38,264 bases of DNA from Bacteroidia bacterium (GTDB lineage: Bacteria; Bacteroidota; Bacteroidia; Bacteroidales; JAPLDU01): NCBI GenBank assembly GCA_026391255.1, contig JAPLDU010000019.1, forward strand, positions 21,457 through 59,720, given 5' to 3'. Positions 33,026 to 38,264 of this stretch are shown piece by piece. How positions within the stretch are numbered: the first letter of the stretch is position 1; the number at the start of each line of letters is the position of its first letter. Below the pieces are notes generated by a model. The model had not been told where the DNA came from. It saw nothing but the letters and a program-made list of their open reading frames with translations, and did no database searches. The translations under genes and the position numbers were made by a program.

Positions 33026-34690
33026 ATGTCTGAAATAATTAAGAAAATATTAAAACTGCCATTTATTGTTAATTCGGTTAAATTCAGAAGGAATACTTTC
33101 TCCATTTCTTTCTTAATCATGCTTATGATTTTCTGTAATTTGATTTCAGCATCCGGCAACAATCCCGATGCACCACCATGGACTTATACCAATACAGGGA
33201 ATAATCATACAATATTAATTTTGAGTACCATACCCATTGAATTTAATGCCAGCCCAATTGATACAGGAGATTATATCGGTGTGTTTTTTGACTCACTCGG
33301 TACTCTTGCCTGTGCAGGATATCTTAAATGGAATAATTCAAACAATGCTATTTCAGCCTGGGGTTCGGATGCCGGAAATGATGGATTTCAATCAGGCGAG
33401 GAATTCAAGTGGAAAATATGGAGAAAAAGTGATAACAGGGAATACCCGGCAATTGCCACCTATAATGGAGATGATTTTCCCAATGTGGGTTTTTTTGTGG
33501 CAAACGGAATGAGCGGTCTGGAATCGCTGAAAGCATATCCATTTCAGGATATTGACCTGCCCCAGGGCTGGAGTTATTTTTCAACCTATATAGAACCTGT
33601 TGAACAAGGCCTGACATCTTTATTTAATGGTATAATCAGTAATCTGAACATAATGAAGGATGAGGACGGCAAAATTTATATTCCCGATGTTATTGATCAG
33701 ATAAATGATGTCATCATAGGAAAAGCATACCAGGTAAATATGAAGCTTCACTCTTTAATGGTAGTCAAGGGTGTGAGTGTTAATCCTTCAGATATTTCTA
33801 TTAATCTTGATAAACGGGTGAATGATCTTGGATATCTCAGGCAGGATAAGGCTTCGGTAGAATCATTGTTCCATGATCAGACATCCGGAATAAGCTATAT
33901 TAAGGATTCATATGGTGCACTTTACTTACCTGGTTGGGGTATCAATACCATAGGTAACCTGGGTCCGGGCAAAGGATATAAAATTAAAACCTCAGATTCA
34001 TTAAGTTATTTTTATCCATCAGACACAACGGTAATAAGTGTTGCCGATACTATTTTTCTTCCTCAGCCACAGCGATTTATATTTATTAAAAATACAGGTA
34101 ACAACATGATTTTGGTTATCCCAAAGTCTGCCTGGGCTGAAGAACCTGGAATAGGTGATGAAGTCGGTGTCCATGATTTGTACGGGAATATTGCTGGCAG
34201 TGCTGTATATAACGGTACTGATATGGCAATGCTGATCTGGGGAGACGATGACCTTACTTCTGAGCGGGATGGAGTTCAACCTGACTCTGCGTTCATCCTG
34301 CTTTACTGGCATAAAACTTCAAATACTATTGATTCAACCATTATCACTGCCTGGAGAAACGGGAATAATAAATATAAAGCCGACAGTCTGTATGTTATTG
34401 ACAGTATCAGAATAAAAAAAATCGTAAACCCGGGGCCGGTTAATTATTATTTAGGATATAATCTGGTTGCTCATGAAATGAATTTTTCAATTTTTATTCC
34501 AACTACAGCTTTTATATCAATGGATTGCTATAATTTAGAGGGACAATATATTACAGGATTCATTTCGGGTCAGTTTGAACCGGGAAGTTATAATTTGAAA
34601 ATTGATTGTAGTCCCCTTTCCAAAGGAATATATATTTTCAGGTTGCAAATTGACCAGCAGGTGATAAGCCGGAAAATGCTGATTTATTAG
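33026..34690 (+). CDS. T9SS cargo protein with two copies (one divergent) of an unnamed module flanking GQGYQ-type repeats
   Basis: Function unknown; secreted. I chose the ATG at 33026 because a -7 box overlaps the more upstream ATG at 33008. The signal sequence has a long basic N-region and a hydrophobic core (FSISFLIMLMIFCNLISASG). Next comes the unnamed module (about 33165-33537: NTGNNHTILIL, GDYIGVFF, ACAGYLKW, AWGSD, DGFQSGEEFKWKIW). Two repeats of the GWS-x-FSTY / NLGPGKGYKIK type follow, each about 75 residues, with GK-Y-P and INTIGN elements. A second, divergent module (about 34069-34410: NTGNNMILVIPKS, IGDEVGVHD, LIWGDDD, ERDGVQPDSAF) and a T9SS-type tail (SKGIYIFRLQI) close the protein. 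It is a paralogue of the convergent gene at 34786. Confidence 0.82.
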   Translation: MSEIIKKILKLPFIVNSVKFRRNTFSISFLIMLMIFCNLISASGNNPDAPPWTYTNTGNNHTILILSTIPIEFNASPIDTGDYIGVFFDSLGTLACAGYLKWNNSNNAISAWGSDAGNDGFQSGEEFKWKIWRKSDNREYPAIATYNGDDFPNVGFFVANGMSGLESLKAYPFQDIDLPQGWSYFSTYIEPVEQGLTSLFNGIISNLNIMKDEDGKIYIPDVIDQINDVIIGKAYQVNMKLHSLMVVKGVSVNPSDISINLDKRVNDLGYLRQDKASVESLFHDQTSGISYIKDSYGALYLPGWGINTIGNLGPGKGYKIKTSDSLSYFYPSDTTVISVADTIFLPQPQRFIFIKNTGNNMILVIPKSAWAEEPGIGDEVGVHDLYGNIAGSAVYNGTDMAMLIWGDDDLTSERDGVQPDSAFILLYWHKTSNTIDSTIITAWRNGNNKYKADSLYVIDSIRIKKIVNPGPVNYYLGYNLVAHEMNFSIFIPTTAFISMDCYNLEGQYITGFISGQFEPGSYNLKIDCSPLSKGIYIFRLQIDQQVISRKMLIY

Positions 34691-34705
34691 CCGGAGTATT
34701 TAAGC

Positions 34706-34730
34706 AAAAAACCGGGTTTGTTCTGCCCGG
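34706..34730 (-). terminator. Rho-independent terminator for the 34786-37254 gene
   Basis: On the minus strand a 6-bp CCGGGC/GTTTGTTCTG-type hairpin (5 bp CCGGG/CCCGG plus a G-T pair) is followed by TTTTTT. It lies 56 bp beyond the minus-strand gene stop and 16 bp after the convergent plus-strand gene. On the plus strand it lacks a T-run, so it mainly serves the minus strand. Confidence 0.7.
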
Positions 34731-34785
34731 ATAAAAGAAAATATAAAATAAATTTTGTTTGAAGAATAATCAACAATGGCTTTAT

Positions 34786-37254
34786 TTACCTGATAACCAT
34801 GAATTTTCTTACGACAGTGTCATAACCATTTTTAATAATACAAAAATATAGTCCGGCAGGATAAGCAGATGTTTGGAGCCTGTAAGTATGCATGCCGGAT
34901 TCATAAGATAAAACGGAAGTGTGATACATTAGTTCACCCGAAATATTCATAATTGATAAAACTATCCTGGAATTTGCAGATATTTCAAATGAAATGTCAG
35001 TGTAATCATTTGCAGGGTCAGGGAAAGCAGGGCAGACAGAAAATGACGGGCTGAGTTTGATTGACCGTGCTATATTCACCCCGTTAATTTCATATTTCCC
35101 ATTGCCTTCCATCCAGTTCTCAATTATTACATCCTGCACTATTTTATTTTCATTACTCCAGTACTTTATTCTGAAATCTTCTCCGGGTAACAAGCCGTCT
35201 TTCATGGGACTCAGGTCATCATTACCCCATGCAGTAATGGCAATGTTTCCTTCATAATAAACAGTTGAGCCAACTAATAATCCGTCAGTTGTAAAAACTC
35301 CCAGTTCGTCACCCGGTCTGATATCAGACGGAAGGCAAGATGAAGGAATTCCAATGACCATATTATTTCCGGTATTGGTTGGTTTATAAAAATGAACCGG
35401 AGACTGTGATGATGATGATGATTTAAGGCTCATATTGCTATTGGCAGGATAGTAAAAGGTTGCAGTTGCTGTCATTCTGATTTGGTAACCTTGTCCGGGT
35501 TGCATATTTCCGATGCCGTTTACACCATATAACGGCCAGTAAACCTGGCCATTACCGTCTTTCACCATCATGATGTTATTGACAATAGGGCTCATCATAT
35601 TTACCACAGGGCCAGGTGTCTGACGCAGGTAGCCTATGATACTCCAGGTAGCAGGGATATTAATAGGTGTAGATTGAGGAATAACAGCAGTACCCTGTAT
35701 TGTTAATAATCCTGCTGAGCTGACATTAACCTGGTAGCCTTGACCAACGACCATGTTCCCTATCTGGTTTATACTATAAGCAGGCCAGTAAACCTGTCCG
35801 CTTCCGTTTTTTAATATTACAAGGGAGGTCAATGGACTGAAAACATTAACGACATTGGCATTGGTTGGATTAATATAAGTCGACATGATACTCCATCCCT
35901 GAACAATATTAATATTCTGAACATCAATAGTGACGGCGGCAAGACCTGATAAACCGCTTAATCCACTAACAACAAATGTTCCCATATTAGGGAAGCCGGT
36001 CGAAAAATAGGAAGGAGTAGCATTATATACCAGATTAGATGATGCTTTCCAGATTTTCCACACAAATGTTTCACCCGTGTTAAAACCATTATCACCTCCA
36101 CTGGCTCCATAGGCTATAACGGATACAGTAGTGCCGGTCCATTCAACATATCCCCCGCAGGTTGGTGCACCCGACTGATCATAGAATACTCCAATGTAGT
36201 CGCCAGGTTGAATAGCTACACCATCAATGGTTATGTTTGCATAGTTAGGAATGACAATTGAGTGGCTTATTCCGGTACTTGTATATGTCCACGATGGTGC
36301 CCAGGAGGTTATCTGGAACCCGTTAAGATAAGAAATCAGCCCGTCAACCGGGTTCTGAACGTGAACATCGTAATTGCCTGTGGGAGCATTATAAGGAAGA
36401 CTGAACTGTGCGGTAGATGAAGTCTGACTATTGACTGTAATGCCTGATCCGTAAAAAATTGTGGAACTGCCCTGGTTGAACCATATGGTTTCATTTCCCT
36501 GTGAGAAATGAGTGTTTTGTCCGCTGATGGTTACAGACAGCGTTTGTCCCTGGTGCCCTGTATTCGGGTTTACACTGACAATCTGCGGGGCATTTGGATT
36601 ATCAATACCGGAGATTTGCACATCATCAACCATCCATGCATAATCCCAGACTCCGATATAGTGAAACCTAAGCCACACAAGCGAATGGTTGTCAGCCACA
36701 GATGAAATATCTACAGTTACAGGAGAAGTGGTGATCTGGCCGCTTCCTAATGAGGCATTTACCTCAAAATCAGTCCAAATAGTACCATTGGTACTGATAC
36801 CAATATAAGTTCTGTCAACCTGGTAACGGCGGTACTTTTGCTGAAATGTGACAGATGTATTGATCTTATTCGTCAGATTGATGGGTGCCGAGTTGGTAAT
36901 ACTGGCATTCTGGGTGCCTCCGGTGGTGCCTAAGTGGTCTGAATCAAACAATGCAAAACCGTTTGCAGCCGTAGTAGATCCAATAATTCCAAGGGCGGAT
37001 GAATAGGTGCCAACCGGCGCTGAAGTGGTAATGATCCAGTTCTGGTTGTCGCCCGTAGTGTTGGTGATAACCCAGTTAGACGCAACAGAAAAATCATTGG
37101 TCCACAACACTGAATTAATGTTCTGGAGATCTTTCTGATGCTCATACTTAATTATTGCCCCCTCATCTGTATTCTTATCAGCTTTCAGATTGATCAGACC
37201 AAAAACGGGGATGGTCAAAACAGTTGACAGTAAAAATATTAAATATTTTCGCAT
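34786..37254 (-). CDS. T9SS cargo protein: jelly-roll-like and IPT-like domains, unnamed modules and GQGYQ repeats
   Basis: Secreted protein of unknown role. The start is the ATG at 37254 (MRKYLIFLLSTVLTIPVFG signal); the frame extends upstream only to a TTG. Domains in order: an N-terminal MAM/choice-of-anchor-J-like domain (WTNDFSVASNWVITN to AWMVDDVQISG), an IPT/TIG-like domain (PQIVSVNPNTGHQGQTLSVTI), and an unnamed module (DNA about 35930-36303; STGISHSIVIP, GDYIGVFYD, CGGYVEW, DNGFNTGETFVWKIW). Then come two GWSIMSTY / VYWPAYSINQIGNMVVGQGYQVN repeats and a divergent second module (about 35045-35400; NTGNNMVIGIP, AWGNDDLSPMKDG). The T9SS tail includes FPDPANDYTDISF and PAGLYFCIIKNG. The order module-repeats-module-tail is shared with the convergent paralogue at 33026. 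Confidence 0.88.
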   Translation of the reverse strand: MRKYLIFLLSTVLTIPVFGLINLKADKNTDEGAIIKYEHQKDLQNINSVLWTNDFSVASNWVITNTTGDNQNWIITTSAPVGTYSSALGIIGSTTAANGFALFDSDHLGTTGGTQNASITNSAPINLTNKINTSVTFQQKYRRYQVDRTYIGISTNGTIWTDFEVNASLGSGQITTSPVTVDISSVADNHSLVWLRFHYIGVWDYAWMVDDVQISGIDNPNAPQIVSVNPNTGHQGQTLSVTISGQNTHFSQGNETIWFNQGSSTIFYGSGITVNSQTSSTAQFSLPYNAPTGNYDVHVQNPVDGLISYLNGFQITSWAPSWTYTSTGISHSIVIPNYANITIDGVAIQPGDYIGVFYDQSGAPTCGGYVEWTGTTVSVIAYGASGGDNGFNTGETFVWKIWKASSNLVYNATPSYFSTGFPNMGTFVVSGLSGLSGLAAVTIDVQNINIVQGWSIMSTYINPTNANVVNVFSPLTSLVILKNGSGQVYWPAYSINQIGNMVVGQGYQVNVSSAGLLTIQGTAVIPQSTPINIPATWSIIGYLRQTPGPVVNMMSPIVNNIMMVKDGNGQVYWPLYGVNGIGNMQPGQGYQIRMTATATFYYPANSNMSLKSSSSSQSPVHFYKPTNTGNNMVIGIPSSCLPSDIRPGDELGVFTTDGLLVGSTVYYEGNIAITAWGNDDLSPMKDGLLPGEDFRIKYWSNENKIVQDVIIENWMEGNGKYEINGVNIARSIKLSPSFSVCPAFPDPANDYTDISFEISANSRIVLSIMNISGELMYHTSVLSYESGMHTYRLQTSAYPAGLYFCIIKNGYDTVVRKFMVIR

Positions 37255-37313
37255 AATTAATTTATTAAGCAACAACGAAATATTCCATTAGTAAGATTTC
37301 AAAAAATAATGTT

Positions 37314-37321
37314 CAAATATA
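37314..37321 (-). promoter_or_regulatory. Putative -7 promoter box for the 34786-37254 gene
   Basis: The minus strand reads TATATTTG, 59 nt upstream of the ATG at 37254, in an AT-rich gap. No -33 element was identified. Confidence 0.4.
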
Positions 37322-37482
37322 TAAAAATTTTTCTATATATTCAGTATTTCATTACAATGGTGTTAATTATAAATTAAAAAATCAACAGTAAGTTCATCAT
37401 TTTTGCTATAAAATTCATCACAAATGATCAATTAAAATTGATAAATAATATTATAGCATGAACTTCAAAAAATGGAGGAGTT

Positions 37483-38264
37483 TCAATTTTGTGGATGGTT
37501 TTTTGAGATATCAGGGGATTCAAAAATCAACAATTCATTATTGATCAGAATTACTATTCGCCGGTTGCTGAACCGTACATCCCTGATTTTATCATTAACC
37601 TGCGGTAATAGTATTTCTGAGGTAACATGACGTATAAGGTCGGTTTCTGTAAAACGTCCGTTAGTAAAAGATGTGACCAGGTTACCGTTCACCTGGAAAG
37701 AAGCAGGATTTAATCCCGGAATTGACCTGACAAATCCTCCTGACAGGTCAAACTGGATAATTTTATTGCTTGTCGACATGCCAAGGTAAACCATGTTATT
37801 TTTTTCAGTAATGCTTACTGGTAACCCGCCGGTGACATCAATATTTAAAATACTAATCCCTGTCCGTTTTTTTTGCAGGTTACTGTCAAACAATACTATC
37901 GCCTGTATCTGGCTGTCAAATACCCAAAAACAATTTTGACTGGAAGTACAGACAATACCCGCAGAGGTGATTCCGAGATCATCAATATTTACCGGGCTCC
38001 CTAATTCAGCCAGAAATTTATCGAGGAAAATAATTTTGTTAAAAGCTTTGTAAAACAACAGAATTTTCAGGGGGTCTGAAACATCGGCAAAACTGATAGC
38101 CCCCGATGCAGCATTGCTGTATGATGCAACTTCCTTCCCTGCCTGGTCGAGTTTGGTAATTTGCTGGCCATTGATCAGGTAAATATTTCCCAGGTTATCA
38201 GTATTAAGGTAATCAGCCAGACAGGCTTCTTTATGTAATAATGTCCATTCGTACTTTATTTGAA
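37483..38264 (-). CDS. Partial propeller-like protein, 5' end outside the window
   Basis: The frame stays open from its stop at 37483 to the right edge, so about 260 residues of a longer protein are seen. No valid internal start is needed: the only start-like codon near 38058 is a TTG inside continuous coding sequence. The visible part has repeated strand-turn blocks such as LGNIYLINGQQITKLDQ, ISFADVSDPLKILLFYKAF, FWVFDSQIQAIVLFDSNL and MVYLGMSTSNKIIQFDLSG. This is the look of a beta-propeller with about 45-residue blades. Bacteroidota have similar uncharacterised proteins; I cannot assign a function. The missing N-terminus probably carries a signal peptide. Confidence 0.75.
   Translation of the reverse strand, partial: QIKYEWTLLHKEACLADYLNTDNLGNIYLINGQQITKLDQAGKEVASYSNAASGAISFADVSDPLKILLFYKAFNKIIFLDKFLAELGSPVNIDDLGITSAGIVCTSSQNCFWVFDSQIQAIVLFDSNLQKKRTGISILNIDVTGGLPVSITEKNNMVYLGMSTSNKIIQFDLSGGFVRSIPGLNPASFQVNGNLVTSFTNGRFTETDLIRHVTSEILLPQVNDKIRDVRFSNRRIVILINNELLIFESPDISKNHPQN

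Overview
The window looks like the chromosome of a Bacteroidota bacterium, probably Bacteroidales-like. The reasons are several large secreted proteins ending in type IX secretion system (T9SS) sorting tails, SprB-type and PKD-like repeat arrays, a DUF4296-type lipoprotein, -7 promoter boxes of the Bacteroidota form TAnnTTTG, and no clear Shine-Dalgarno sites. No rRNA, intact insertion sequence or CRISPR array is visible. The window cuts genes at both ends.

Layout. Positions 1-2453 hold tRNA-modification genes: truB (5' end missing) and queA on the plus strand, converging on tsaB. Positions 2626-5585 are an efflux adaptor and a TolC-family channel on the minus strand, without the inner-membrane partner beside them. 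Positions 6189-12846 are a minus-strand pair: a 1709-residue PKD-like repeat adhesin followed closely by an outer-membrane barrel protein. A gene-poor stretch of about 1 kb follows, with a 127-bp IS21-end-like miniature element and tRNA-Asn with its terminator. Next come an ispH gene broken by a frameshift and apparent deletion, and a thioredoxin-fold lipoprotein-like gene. Positions 16801-22464 encode an 1887-residue SprB-repeat protein. Then come housekeeping genes (hisS, a HutH-family ammonia-lyase, rsmA, cmk), the DUF4296 lipoprotein, and a translationally coupled two-gene cassette of unknown role (28173-28861). An M1 peptidase with a T9SS tail, an orphan umuC, two convergent paralogous T9SS cargo proteins, and a partial propeller-like protein complete the window.

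Three things stand out. First, nine intergenic gaps carry short degenerate tandem arrays that hold an exact 7-nt or 8-nt register with almost no slips, all drawn from one small vocabulary of words. Second, an unnamed ~120-residue module (NH-I-I, GDYIGVFY, CGGY, AWGDD, DGF-GE-F-WK-W) occurs at least five times, plus two divergent copies, in three T9SS cargo proteins; in the giant SprB protein it is nested inside SprB repeats. Third, a membrane protein plus a Cas2-like-fold small protein form a coupled pair lying between oppositely oriented copies of one heptamer array. Both giant adhesins also show two-level repeat structure (906-bp and 792-bp superunits), evidence of recent segmental duplication.
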